Assembly (NCBI RefSeq): GCF_020009625.1
Contig: NZ_JAIHLP010000002.1
Coordinates: 2,418,001-2,482,000, forward strand
Source of the DNA: Leifsonia poae
Lineage (GTDB): Bacteria > Actinomycetota > Actinomycetes > Actinomycetales > Microbacteriaceae
Length of the DNA: 64,000 nucleotides
Direction of reading: 5' to 3'
Positions 16,363 through 24,268 of this stretch are shown here, in pieces (positions within the stretch are counted from its first letter, which is position 1; the number at the start of each line of letters is the position of its first letter). The notes under the pieces are model-generated. The model had not been told where the DNA came from. It did no database searches and saw only the letters and a list, made by a program, of their open reading frames with translations. The position numbers were made by a program, and so were the translations under genes.

Positions 16363-16786
16363 GTTCCAGGCGTCGATCACGATCGACGCCACCCCGGAGC
16401 ATGTGTTCGACTACCTCGTGACTTCTGAGGGGATGACGACCTGGATGGGCGAGCACGCCGTTCTCGATCCGCGCCCCGGCGGAGTGTTCCACGTCGATAT
16501 CGCCGGGTCGCCGATCCGGGGTCGCTTCGTGGAGATCGTCCGGCCACTCTACGTCGTGGTCTCCTGGGGCGTGGCCGGGAGCGCAGAACTCCCTGTGGGG
16601 TCGTCTCAGGTGCGATTCGACCTCACGGCCACGCCGCAGGGAACCCGCGTGGATCTGATCCACAGCGGCCTACCCGAGGTTCGGCTCGCTGGGCATGAGC
16701 ACGGCTGGCGTCACTTCCTGCCGCGTCTTCAGCTCGTGGCCGAGGGCGCGATCGCGCCCGTCGACACCTGGCGACCGCTTCCCTGA
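16355..16786 (+). CDS. SRPBCC/AHSA1-like START-fold protein
   Basis: 143 residues with the AHSA1-type pattern: SITIDATPEHVFDYLV at the N-terminus, GGVFHVDI and GRFVEIVRP in the middle, HEHGWRHFLPRLQ at the C-terminal helix. The helix-grip fold makes a hydrophobic cavity; the ligand is unknown. Translation is coupled to the ArsR gene through the overlap. Confidence 0.85.
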   Translation: MAEFQASITIDATPEHVFDYLVTSEGMTTWMGEHAVLDPRPGGVFHVDIAGSPIRGRFVEIVRPLYVVVSWGVAGSAELPVGSSQVRFDLTATPQGTRVDLIHSGLPEVRLAGHEHGWRHFLPRLQLVAEGAIAPVDTWRPLP

Positions 16787-16822
16787 CGGAGGCCTTGTCG
16801 ATTGCACGTCCGTGCGCCGGCG

Positions 16823-17578
16823 TCACTGCTGCGGGCGAGCCCGCAGCGTGTGCATGCCCCCGTCGACGGCGAGGACCACCCCGTTCGTGCTGCCCGAAGT
16901 GGGGGAGGCGAGGTACGCGACGGCTTCGGCGACTTCCTGTGGCTGCACGAGCCGGCCGCTCGGCTGGCGGGCCTCGAGCGCGGCGCGCTCGGCCTCGGGA
17001 TCGGTGGCACTGTCGAGCAGACGCCCCACCCAGGGCGTATCGGCCGTGCCGGGGGCGACGGCGTTCACGCGGATCCCGAGCGGCAGGCAATCGGTGGCGA
17101 TGGCCAGGGTCATGGCCGAGATGGCGCCCTTCGACGCCGAATAGAGCACGCGTTGCGGCAACCCCGTCCAGGCGGCGATCGAACTCGTCAGCACGACGGC
17201 CGCCGCCTGCGACCGGCGCAGGTGCGGCATCGCGTGCCGGATCGTGCGGGCGGAACCGATCACGTTGACGTTGAGCACGCGCATCCACTCGGCATCGTCG
17301 TTCGCTTCCACATCGCCCTGCGCGCCGATGCCCGCATTGGCGATGAGAATGTCCAGTTGTCCGGCGTCCGCCACCACGGCTGCGATCGCGGCGCGGACGC
17401 TCTCGTCGTCGCCGATGTCGCACCGGATACCGGTGTGCGGCGCCGAGACCACCCCCGCGTCGAGGTCGAGGCAGTACACGCGCGCACCGCGGGCGTTCAG
17501 CTCGTCGGCGATCGCCTTGCCCAGTCCGGATGCGCCGCCGGTGACGGCGGCGACGAGTCCTGCGAAATTCTGCGTCAT
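16823..17578 (-). CDS. SDR oxidoreductase, probable 2-keto-3-deoxy-L-fuconate dehydrogenase
   Basis: 251 residues with the classical SDR pattern: TGGASGLG cofactor motif, NAG (IANAGIG), catalytic Ser (LTSSIAAW) and YSASK. In the non-phosphorylative L-fucose route an SDR oxidises 2-keto-3-deoxy-L-fuconate to the 2,4-diketo form, and its coupling to the FAH hydrolase (10-bp gap, same strand) supports that assignment. The ATG at 17578 puts the TGGASG motif near residue 13. Confidence 0.87.
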   Translation of the reverse strand: MTQNFAGLVAAVTGGASGLGKAIADELNARGARVYCLDLDAGVVSAPHTGIRCDIGDDESVRAAIAAVVADAGQLDILIANAGIGAQGDVEANDDAEWMRVLNVNVIGSARTIRHAMPHLRRSQAAAVVLTSSIAAWTGLPQRVLYSASKGAISAMTLAIATDCLPLGIRVNAVAPGTADTPWVGRLLDSATDPEAERAALEARQPSGRLVQPQEVAEAVAYLASPTSGSTNGVVLAVDGGMHTLRARPQQ

Positions 17579-17588
17579 GCGAGGCTCC

Positions 17589-18443
17589 TCATTTCGTGGC
17601 GGCGCGCACTGTCGAGCGCTGCGCACCGAGTCCGTCGATGCCGAGTTCGACGACGTCTCCGGTGCCGAGATAGGGGAACCGACCGGAGAGGCCGACCCCT
17701 TCCGGCGTTCCCGTGTTGATCAGGTCGCCCGGCTCCAGCACGGTGAATTGGCTGAGGCGGTAGACGATTTCGGCGACACCGAAGATCAGGTCGCTCGTCG
17801 TCGAGTCTTGCCGCGGTTCGCCGTTGACGCGGGAGTGGATGCGAAGCCCCGACCCGTCGCCCACCACGGCGGCGGGCACGAGCCAGGGCCCGAGCGGATT
17901 GAATGTCTCGAAGCTCTTGCCTTTGCTCCATTGCCCGCCCGACCGCTCGATCTGGAACTCGCGCTCCGACACGTCGTTGGCGACGGCGAACCCGGCGATG
18001 GCCTCGAGCGCTTCCGCCGGCGACGAGAGATAGCGGGCTCGGCGGCCGATCACCGCCGCGAGCTCGACCTCCCAATCGGTCTTCTGCGATCCGGGCGGCA
18101 GCAGTATGTCGTCGAATGGACCGACCACCGTGTTCGGATGCTTGTAGAAGACCACGATGTCGCTCGGCGGTTCTGAGCCGGATTCGCGCGCGTGCGCCGC
18201 GTAGTTCATCCCGATGCAGATCACGGCCGTTGGGCGAGCGATCGGGGCCCCGACGCGCCGTCCGGTCGGGTCGAGGGCGGGCAGCTCGCCGGCAGCGCGG
18301 GCGGCCGCGGCCCGCTCGAGGCCGCCGGAGGCGAGGAACGCGCCGTCGATGTCGGCGGTCAGCGACCGCAGATCCCAGGTTCCGTCATCGTCGGCCAGGG
18401 CCGGGATCTCGGCGCCGGCGTCGCCGAGACGCATGAATCGCAT
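17589..18443 (-). CDS. Fumarylacetoacetate hydrolase family, probable L-2,4-diketo-3-deoxyfuconate hydrolase
   Basis: 284 residues of the FAH family with metal ligands in DWEVELAAVIG and NDVSEREFQ, and the GKSFETFNPLGPWLVP and INTGTPEGVG signatures. It would cleave 2,4-diketo-3-deoxy-L-fuconate to pyruvate and L-lactate, ending the fucose pathway. The ATG at 18443 has AAAGGA 8 nt upstream. It is the first gene of an operon with the SDR and divergent from the mutarotase across site 3. Confidence 0.87.
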   Translation of the reverse strand: MRFMRLGDAGAEIPALADDDGTWDLRSLTADIDGAFLASGGLERAAAARAAGELPALDPTGRRVGAPIARPTAVICIGMNYAAHARESGSEPPSDIVVFYKHPNTVVGPFDDILLPPGSQKTDWEVELAAVIGRRARYLSSPAEALEAIAGFAVANDVSEREFQIERSGGQWSKGKSFETFNPLGPWLVPAAVVGDGSGLRIHSRVNGEPRQDSTTSDLIFGVAEIVYRLSQFTVLEPGDLINTGTPEGVGLSGRFPYLGTGDVVELGIDGLGAQRSTVRAATK

Positions 18444-18480
18444 CGAGGGTCCTTTCACTCGTCAAAGAAACCCTATTACT

Positions 18481-18496
18481 ATTTCCTATAGCATTC
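18481..18496. promoter_or_regulatory. GntR-type site 3, FAH/mutarotase divergent promoter
   Basis: ATTTCCTATAGCATTC resembles sites 1 and 2 (TCCTATAG core). It lies between the FAH start (18443) and mutarotase start (18518). Confidence 0.45.
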
Positions 18497-18517
18497 CAGC
18501 CATCTAGGAGGAGGACC

Positions 18518-18868
18518 ATGCGCATCGCCCTGCACTCCGTGCTTCGAGACGGTCACGAGGCCGGCTACGACGAGGCCCATTCCACGGTTCCGCTCGAGCT
18601 CGTCGACACCTTCGACCGGGTCGGCATCCACGAGTGGACGATCTGGCGCAGCGGGCGCGACCTGTTCCACCTCGTCGAATGCGACGACTTCGTGGCGGCG
18701 ATGGATGCGCTCAGCGGCGACCCCGCCGACCAGCGCTGGCAGGCCTTCATCGGCCGGTTCGTGGATCACTTCGCGACGACCGGATCCGGCTCGTCGGGTC
18801 TGATGCTCGGCCAGGTCTGGAGCCTCGGCCGGCAGCGGGGCGCGACTCTTGCGCCGCCGACCACGTAG
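18518..18868 (+). CDS. L-rhamnose/L-fucose mutarotase family protein
   Basis: 116 residues of the RhaM-like family (DUF718): RIALHSVLRDGHEAGYDEAH, VGIHEWTIWRSGRDLFHLVE, and a trailing WSL. These proteins interconvert sugar anomers with His and Tyr as acid/base. In this context L-fucose is the likely sugar, feeding the dehydrogenase. A very strong AGGAGGAGGACC Shine-Dalgarno precedes the ATG. Confidence 0.87.
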   Translation: MRIALHSVLRDGHEAGYDEAHSTVPLELVDTFDRVGIHEWTIWRSGRDLFHLVECDDFVAAMDALSGDPADQRWQAFIGRFVDHFATTGSGSSGLMLGQVWSLGRQRGATLAPPTT

Positions 18869-19059
18869 CAGCGACCTCTGGGAGCGCCGGAACGACCAAG
18901 GGCCGGCAGCGGATCTCTCCGCGCCAGCCCTCGTCTCCCCCGATCCCCGTTGTTCCCCCAGTCGAAGATCTTGTCTCCAAAGTACGGGGCCGGCCGAGCC
19001 CGGGCATCCGGGCAGGCACGGATCTTCGAGCACCGTGGGGGCCCGGAGGGGAGAAGCGC

Positions 19060-19713
19060 TCAGGAGGTGGACATCGCCGCCGCGAGCCGTGCGATGTAGT
19101 GGTCGATGTGGTCTGCCGCAGCCGGGGCGTCGCGCTCGCGGATGGCGGCGTTGACGTCGTCGACGAACCTCCGGAGGCGGTCGGAGTCCATCGTTCCCGC
19201 GACCGTCACCATGCGGGCCAGCCGATGCACGTGGGGGATCACATTCGCGAGGGCCCGCAGCCGGGCGGGGTTGCCTTCGAGACGAACGCACGCGGTGACC
19301 AGGTGCTCGAAGATCCTCACGAACGTGGGGAGGTCGTCTTCGGTGGCCTCCATGAGGCCGAAGGACTCGATCAGTGAGTCGACATCATCCCCATGCCAGA
19401 GGGGTAGCCCGCGACGTACGGCGCCCGACCAGAGGTCTCCTGCGACTTCGAGCGCGCCGCGCACGCCGGCGATGTCGAATGGTGCGACCCGGGTGTAGCG
19501 GTTGCGCTGCATCTCGACGAGTCCGTGCTCGGCGAGCCGATCGAGGGCGTGCCGGATCGGGGTGCGGGAGATGCCGAGCCAGTCGACCAGGTCTTGGTCA
19601 CGGAGCCGTTCGGTGGGTGCGAGGGCGCCGTCGAGGATCGCGGTCTCGATACGCGCATACGCCTCGTCTGAGAGGGAGATGCGTGGGACGTGATCGGTGG
19701 AGGGCATGGGCAT
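19060..19713 (-). CDS. GntR family (FCD) regulator
   Basis: 217 residues with the GntR helix-turn-helix (LVDWLGISRTPIRHALDRLAE) and an FCD-like helical domain that is short and poor in metal-ligand histidines. It is divergent from a second GntR-type gene, sharing a long-spaced inverted repeat (19763-19788). No catabolic gene is attached on either side. The AAAGGG Shine-Dalgarno fits the ATG at 19713. The 190 bp between 18869 and 19059 show no further gene. Confidence 0.87.
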   Translation of the reverse strand: MPMPSTDHVPRISLSDEAYARIETAILDGALAPTERLRDQDLVDWLGISRTPIRHALDRLAEHGLVEMQRNRYTRVAPFDIAGVRGALEVAGDLWSGAVRRGLPLWHGDDVDSLIESFGLMEATEDDLPTFVRIFEHLVTACVRLEGNPARLRALANVIPHVHRLARMVTVAGTMDSDRLRRFVDDVNAAIRERDAPAAADHIDHYIARLAAAMSTS

Positions 19714-19762
19714 GAGGAGCCCTTTCGGTTCGGGTTGAGGGATGCCGACGCTAATGCTAGGC

Positions 19763-19788
19763 TAAACATATATCACACAGTATGTTTA
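19763..19788. promoter_or_regulatory. Inverted repeat between the two divergent GntR genes
   Basis: TAAACATA-N10-TATGTTTA has perfect 8-bp arms in an AT-rich island within GC-rich flanks. It probably overlaps both promoters and is the best candidate operator for one or both GntR proteins. Confidence 0.6.
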
Positions 19789-19875
19789 AGATTCAGCTTC
19801 CGACCGTGAATCGGGTATCCGGTCAGAAGGCGGCCTCCACCGCCGCGACAGAGAACCATCGCGAAAGACGCAGGC

Positions 19876-20583
19876 ATGATATTCGACGACGCACATCCGA
19901 TCACCGCCCGCCCGCTCCGGTCGACCGCACTCTCCGTCGACAGGCGGCTGCTGCGAAACGACGTCTACGAGGTGCTGCTGGAGCGCATCCTCGTCGGTGC
20001 GCTCGCGCCCGGCGCCCGTCTCAAAGACGCGGAGCTCACCTCGTGGCTGAGAGTCTCGCGCACTCCGGTGCGCGAAGCGCTGAGCCGATTGGCGATGGTC
20101 GGCCTCGTGACGACGGCCCCCAATCGGTTCACTCTGGTGGCCCCGCTCGATCTCACCGAGGTCGGCGACGCGGTCACCATTCTGCGCCAGCTCGCCCCGG
20201 ATGCCGTCGACGCAGTCCTGCGCGACGCGACGGCCGATGACGACCTCGACTTCGATCTTCTCGGAGCGCGGCTCGAGCGCGACCCGCGACCCGACCCGGT
20301 CGAGATGTTCCGCCGGGTCCTGTCGCTCGTGCTCGCCACCCTGCGCAACCGGATACTCGCCGAAACCCTCGAATCGGTGCAGCTGCGGGTGCTGCGCTAC
20401 CTCAACCTGTGTCCCGGGGCGGCATCCGCGGTCCACATCGACGGGCTGACAGCGTTCACCCGCGCCCTGAGCGCGCACGATGCCCGCGCGCCGGGCCTGA
20501 TGCTCGCCATGCTCGACGAGATCGCCGCCCGGGTGACCGACGACGCAGCTGCCAAACCCGACTCTGTCGTGATCGCCGGCTGA
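19876..20583 (+). CDS. GntR family regulator (second of a divergent pair)
   Basis: 235 residues with a GntR winged helix (LTSWLRVSRTPVREALSRLA) following an unusual 20-residue N-terminal extension, and an all-helical C-domain. The sequence pattern is similar to its divergent neighbour (both have DxxLxxWLxxSRTPxRxAL), suggesting an old duplication. Targets and ligand are unknown. Confidence 0.83.
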   Translation: MIFDDAHPITARPLRSTALSVDRRLLRNDVYEVLLERILVGALAPGARLKDAELTSWLRVSRTPVREALSRLAMVGLVTTAPNRFTLVAPLDLTEVGDAVTILRQLAPDAVDAVLRDATADDDLDFDLLGARLERDPRPDPVEMFRRVLSLVLATLRNRILAETLESVQLRVLRYLNLCPGAASAVHIDGLTAFTRALSAHDARAPGLMLAMLDEIAARVTDDAAAKPDSVVIAG

Positions 20584-20586
20584 ACC

Positions 20587-21090
20587 TCAGAGTTCCCGTC
20601 GGCGCAGCCTGGCGAGCACCGAGCGCGGAAACACGACGAGGAGCACGACCAGAACCAGCACGACGGCCACCCCGGCGATGAACGCGGCGGCCCGATTGAC
20701 GGTCACGTCGAAGACGAAGAAGACGACCCCGGCGGTCAGCATGGCCACCAGGACGAGCGTCGCACGCAGTAGGCGATTCGCAATGGAGACGGTCTGCGTC
20801 TTGTCGTGGTGGCGGAAGAGCTCTCGATGCAGCGCCACCGGCGCGAGACCGAGAGCCGTGCAGGAGGCGGCCATCAGCACGAGCACCAGATAGAAGGCCA
20901 CCTGGAACGAGTCGAGTTGCGTGAACCGCTGCTGAAAAACGATGGCCAGCAGAAAGCCGCTGATGATCTGCGTCCCGGTCTGGGTGACGCGCAGCTCCTG
21001 GAGGATCTCCGACCAGTTGCGGTCCGCGCGCTGCGTCGCGGTCTCGGTGCGGCCGTCGGCGGGATCGGCGTCGGCGAACGGTTCGCTCAT
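20587..21090 (-). CDS. DUF6328-type four-helix membrane protein
   Basis: 167 residues. A cytoplasmic N-terminus with RNWSEILQELRVTQTGTQII is followed by about four membrane helices and an arginine-rich tail. The motif matches the DUF6328 group of actinobacterial membrane proteins, whose role is unknown. Its ATG overlaps the stop of the upstream alpha/beta hydrolase (ATGA), so the two are translationally coupled. Confidence 0.8.
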   Translation of the reverse strand: MSEPFADADPADGRTETATQRADRNWSEILQELRVTQTGTQIISGFLLAIVFQQRFTQLDSFQVAFYLVLVLMAASCTALGLAPVALHRELFRHHDKTQTVSIANRLLRATLVLVAMLTAGVVFFVFDVTVNRAAAFIAGVAVVLVLVVLLVVFPRSVLARLRRREL

Positions 21091-21904
21091 GCGCCCAGCA
21101 GGAACTCGAGCAGCACGGGGGAGAGTGCGTTGTCGGCGACATTGTGGGTCTGGCCGGGAAGGACCCGGGTGCTGACCTGCGGGATGCTGCGGGCGGCCTC
21201 GGCGGCCGCATCCCGGGCCCACGGCGCGCTGTCGCCGCCGACGAGCAGCAGCACAGGGGCTTCGATGCGCGCCAGCGTCGCGGAGGGCGGGCCGTCGTCG
21301 GTGAGCGCGAGATCGTAGGGAAGGGTGTTCGCCAGCGCGACCAGGCCCGGCCACCAGGGCTGGCCGGCCATGGCATCCACGTCGGCGCCCGTTCCGGCGA
21401 GAAAGGCGCGTGCGGCCGCATCGCGGTCTGCGGCGGCGAGGGCCCTCAGCACGGTCTGCGTCATGCCGCCTGACTCCGCTCCGCGTGGACCCTCGGTGGA
21501 ATAGGGGGGCTCGTATCCGACGACACGGGTGATCGCGGTCGTGCCGGCCGCCGCCGCCAGGGCGAGGGCGGCGCCGGAGGAGTGGCCGTAGAGCATCGCC
21601 CGCCCGCCGACGGCGTCGACCACCGCACGCACATCCGCCACTTCACGGGCGATCGCGCCGGGATGGTCGGAGGTGTCGGGAAGAGGGAACCCGCCCTCCC
21701 CGGGGTGGATGCGGAGGCGTCGGTGCTGTCGCCTCGGCCGCGTCGGTCGAAGGTGACGACCGTGAGACGGTCGGTGAGCAGTGGAACGAGGCCACCCGGC
21801 GAGTGTCGCGTGTTGAACGCGCCGCCGACCACGACGAGCACCGGGCCTCGCCCGGCGCTCTCGAAATTGATCGAACTGCCGTCGGCGCTGATCGTCTCGG
21901 CCAT
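21087..21904 (-). pseudogene. Alpha/beta hydrolase, frameshifted at about 21713
   Basis: An alpha/beta hydrolase of about 272 residues once repaired. The N-terminal frame gives LVVVGGAFNTRH and TVVTFDRRGRGDSTD. The other frame gives LYGHSSGAALAL (Ser nucleophile), PVLLLVGGDSAPW and GQTHNV (catalytic His). The frames switch near complement 21713, where one C added to a CC run would rejoin them. The ATG at 21904 follows GGGAGG and overlaps the upstream gene's stop. The protein is otherwise intact, so a base-call deletion is likely. Confidence 0.82.
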
Positions 21905-22299
21905 CACTGCCTCCCGGAGGGTCTGCGCTCCATGGTGCCCGCACTTGGCCGACGCCGCAATGCCGCGCGGTAGAACCGCACCATCTCGGCGGCGGCCGGC
22001 CTCACCCGGGTCGGCGCGGCGGAATTCGATCCGCTGGAGGCCAGGTGGCGGCGCCACGACTCTTCGGCGCAGCGATGGTCCCAACCGGCGGCGGCCGCCG
22101 CCTCCAATGTGCGGCACCACCCGATCAGCTCACGGTCGGTCGAGCGCGGTGCGCCGGTGACGACGCGGAACCAGACCTCCGGCCGTCTCGGATCGCCGAA
22201 CACGAACCGTCGCACCACCGCGTAAGGCACGTCGGTCGGGTTCTGACGGAGCAGCCATTCGGCCGGTTGCGCGTCGGCGACGGGATGCCACGGGGCCAC
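21904..22299 (-). CDS. Hypothetical protein upstream of the hydrolase
   Basis: 131 residues, basic C-terminus (ALRRRPSAGTMERRPSGRQ), no family recognised, no membrane segment. A GGAGGAGAG Shine-Dalgarno supports the GTG at 22299. Its stop overlaps the start of the alpha/beta hydrolase, making a three-gene operon with the DUF6328 protein. Confidence 0.6.
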   Translation of the reverse strand: MAPWHPVADAQPAEWLLRQNPTDVPYAVVRRFVFGDPRRPEVWFRVVTGAPRSTDRELIGWCRTLEAAAAAGWDHRCAEESWRRHLASSGSNSAAPTRVRPAAAEMVRFYRAALRRRPSAGTMERRPSGRQ

Positions 22300-22346
22300 T
22301 GCTCTCCTCCGTTCGGGTTCGCAGCCCGGCCCGCTGCACTCACAGG

Positions 22347-22931
22347 CTACGAAGCGCCCCCGACACCGCGTGCGCTGGAAGGGATCGTGGCGAAGAGACG
22401 CCCGACGAGATCGGCCGCCGTGTGCTCGGTGAGGGTCCAGGGCTGGAAGATGACGCGGTAGATGATGGGGGCGACCACGTGGTCGACGATGTCGTCGGGG
22501 GTGACGCCCACCGCATCCGCCCGCGCCACGAACATCGTCGCCTCCGCGTGACGGTTGCGCAGGCAGTCGGAGGTGCGCTCGCCGGCATTGGCGGCGCCGC
22601 CGCGGAGCAGCGCGGCATTGACCGGCTTGCCGTAGTGCCGCACGATCTCGCTCGCCCAGGCGGTGAGGTCGCCCTGCAGGGTTCCGCTCTCGGGCAGGGG
22701 GCGCTCCGGGTCGAGCCGGTAGGTGGCGATGTCGTTGAGCAGGGTGGGGAGATCGCCCCAGCGGCGGTAGATGCTCGTCGGGTTGACGCCGGCGCGCTCG
22801 GCGATCATCGGAACGGTGACGCGTTCGCTGCCGCGCTCCTTGACGAGCTCTTCGACGGCGGTGCGCACATTGTGGATGACCGCGGCGCTGCGGCCGCCCG
22901 TCCTCTTCGATGAGGTGGTCGGTGTTTCCAT
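22347..22931 (-). CDS. TetR family repressor of the divergent MFS transporter
   Basis: 194 residues with a TetR helix-turn-helix (VPMIAERAGVNPTSIYRRWGD) and a C-terminal domain of the TetR_C type. Two AAAGCAA-N6-TTGCTTT operators lie between it and the MFS gene at 23021. Leaderless start: TAAGCT (complement 22939-22944) ends 7 nt before the ATG and runs into operator 1. Confidence 0.9.
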   Translation of the reverse strand: METPTTSSKRTGGRSAAVIHNVRTAVEELVKERGSERVTVPMIAERAGVNPTSIYRRWGDLPTLLNDIATYRLDPERPLPESGTLQGDLTAWASEIVRHYGKPVNAALLRGGAANAGERTSDCLRNRHAEATMFVARADAVGVTPDDIVDHVVAPIIYRVIFQPWTLTEHTAADLVGRLFATIPSSARGVGGAS

Positions 22932-22943
22932 GTCGCCCAGCTT

Positions 22944-22963
22944 AAAGCAAAAACTGTTGCTTT
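22944..22963. promoter_or_regulatory. TetR operator 1 (divergent TetR-MFS region)
   Basis: AAAGCAA-N6-TTGCTTT, perfect 7-bp arms, abutting the tetR -10 box. The same half-sites and spacing recur at 22989-23012. Confidence 0.7.
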
Positions 22964-22988
22964 TGTAGGGTTGACGGGTCTAGCATCC

Positions 22989-23012
22989 CTAAAGCAACGA
23001 TTTTTGCTTTAG
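22989..23012. promoter_or_regulatory. TetR operator 2 (before the MFS gene)
   Basis: CTAAAGCAA-N6-TTGCTTTAG, perfect 9-bp arms, ending 8 bp before the MFS ATG and overlapping its Shine-Dalgarno AGGAG. Confidence 0.75.
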
Positions 23013-23020
23013 GAGAACTG

Positions 23021-24268
23021 ATGATCACGCTCGAAGAGACCGGCTCGCTCCCCGCCCTCCACTCGACCCGGCGCGGCCTGCGGCCGATGGCCGCCTTCGT
23101 CGGCTCTGCGTTGGCGTTCGTGGCGGTCGCGTTCTCGGTGGGAGCCCCCAGCCCGCTGTTCGTGCTCTACCAGCACGAGTGGGGGTTCGCCGACGCGATG
23201 CTCACCGTCGCCTTCGCGATCTACGCGGTCACACTCCTGGTGACGCTGCTGATCGCCGGCTCGTTGTCCGACCACATCGGCCGGCGCCCGGTGCTGATCG
23301 CCGCGCTCGCGCTCGAAGCCGCGGCGATGCTGCTCTTCCTGTTCGCGCAGGACATCGGCTGGATCGTCGTCGCGCGTGCCGTGCAGGGCGTGGGAACCGG
23401 AGCCGCGATGGCCACCTTCTCCGCCTCGCTCGTCGAGCTCGCGCCCGAACGGCACAAGAAGCTCGGCGCGGTCATCGGCAGCACAGCACCGATCGGCGGC
23501 ATCGCGCTCGGCGCGATCGTCACCGGCGTCGTGGTGCAGTTCGCGGCACAGCCGACGGTGTGGATCTTCTCGGCACTCGTGCTCGTGTTCGCGGCCGGGC
23601 TGCTCGTCGTGGTGGGGTCGCACGAGACCGTCGAACGGCGTCCGGGTGCGGTGCGGTCGCTCATCCCGCGCCTGATGATCCCGCAGGCGGCACGGCGCGA
23701 GTTCGTCGGAGCGCTGCCGCTGCTCGCGGCGGCGTGGATGCTCTCCGGCCTGTTCATCGGACTCGCGCCCTCCATCGTGCGCGGCGTCTTCCACCTGGAG
23801 AGCGGTCTTGTGAACGGCGCGGTCGTCGGGCTCGCACCCGCGACAGGCGCAGCGGCCGGACTGTTGCTGAGCCGGTACCCGGCGCGACTGTCGACGATCG
23901 GCGGCACCGTCGCCATCCTGGTGGGCGTCGGGTTGACGGTGGTCTCGGTCACCGGAGATGCGCTCTGGCTCCTCTTTGCGGCGTCGGCGGTGGGCGGCGT
24001 CGGATTCGGGGCGGCCTTCTCGGCGGTGATGCGCATCCTGGCGCCGCTTGCCCCAGCCGAGCAGCGGGCCGAACTGTTCGCGGGTGTCTACCTCGTGAAC
24101 TACCTGGCCTACGGATTGCCGGCACTCGTGGCGGGAGAGCTGATCGCCGTGGTCGGCCTCGTTCCGACGGTGGCCTGGTACGCCGGTGTGATCGGCGTCG
24201 TGGCGATTGTCGCGATCGTCGCTCAGCTCATGCTGACCAGGCCGCGCCCGCTCACGGCAGGTCGATGA
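23021..24268 (+). CDS. MFS transporter (12-helix, DHA1-like)
   Basis: 415 residues with 12 predicted helices. Loop motif SDHIGRRPVLIAAL follows helix 2, and there is a GGIALGAIVTGVV motif-C-like stretch in helix 5. It is divergent from a TetR gene across twin operators, the usual arrangement for an inducible efflux pump; the substrate is unknown. AGGAGAACTG precedes the ATG. The last 17 bp overlap the convergent quinone reductase gene. Confidence 0.9.
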   Translation: MITLEETGSLPALHSTRRGLRPMAAFVGSALAFVAVAFSVGAPSPLFVLYQHEWGFADAMLTVAFAIYAVTLLVTLLIAGSLSDHIGRRPVLIAALALEAAAMLLFLFAQDIGWIVVARAVQGVGTGAAMATFSASLVELAPERHKKLGAVIGSTAPIGGIALGAIVTGVVVQFAAQPTVWIFSALVLVFAAGLLVVVGSHETVERRPGAVRSLIPRLMIPQAARREFVGALPLLAAAWMLSGLFIGLAPSIVRGVFHLESGLVNGAVVGLAPATGAAAGLLLSRYPARLSTIGGTVAILVGVGLTVVSVTGDALWLLFAASAVGGVGFGAAFSAVMRILAPLAPAEQRAELFAGVYLVNYLAYGLPALVAGELIAVVGLVPTVAWYAGVIGVVAIVAIVAQLMLTRPRPLTAGR

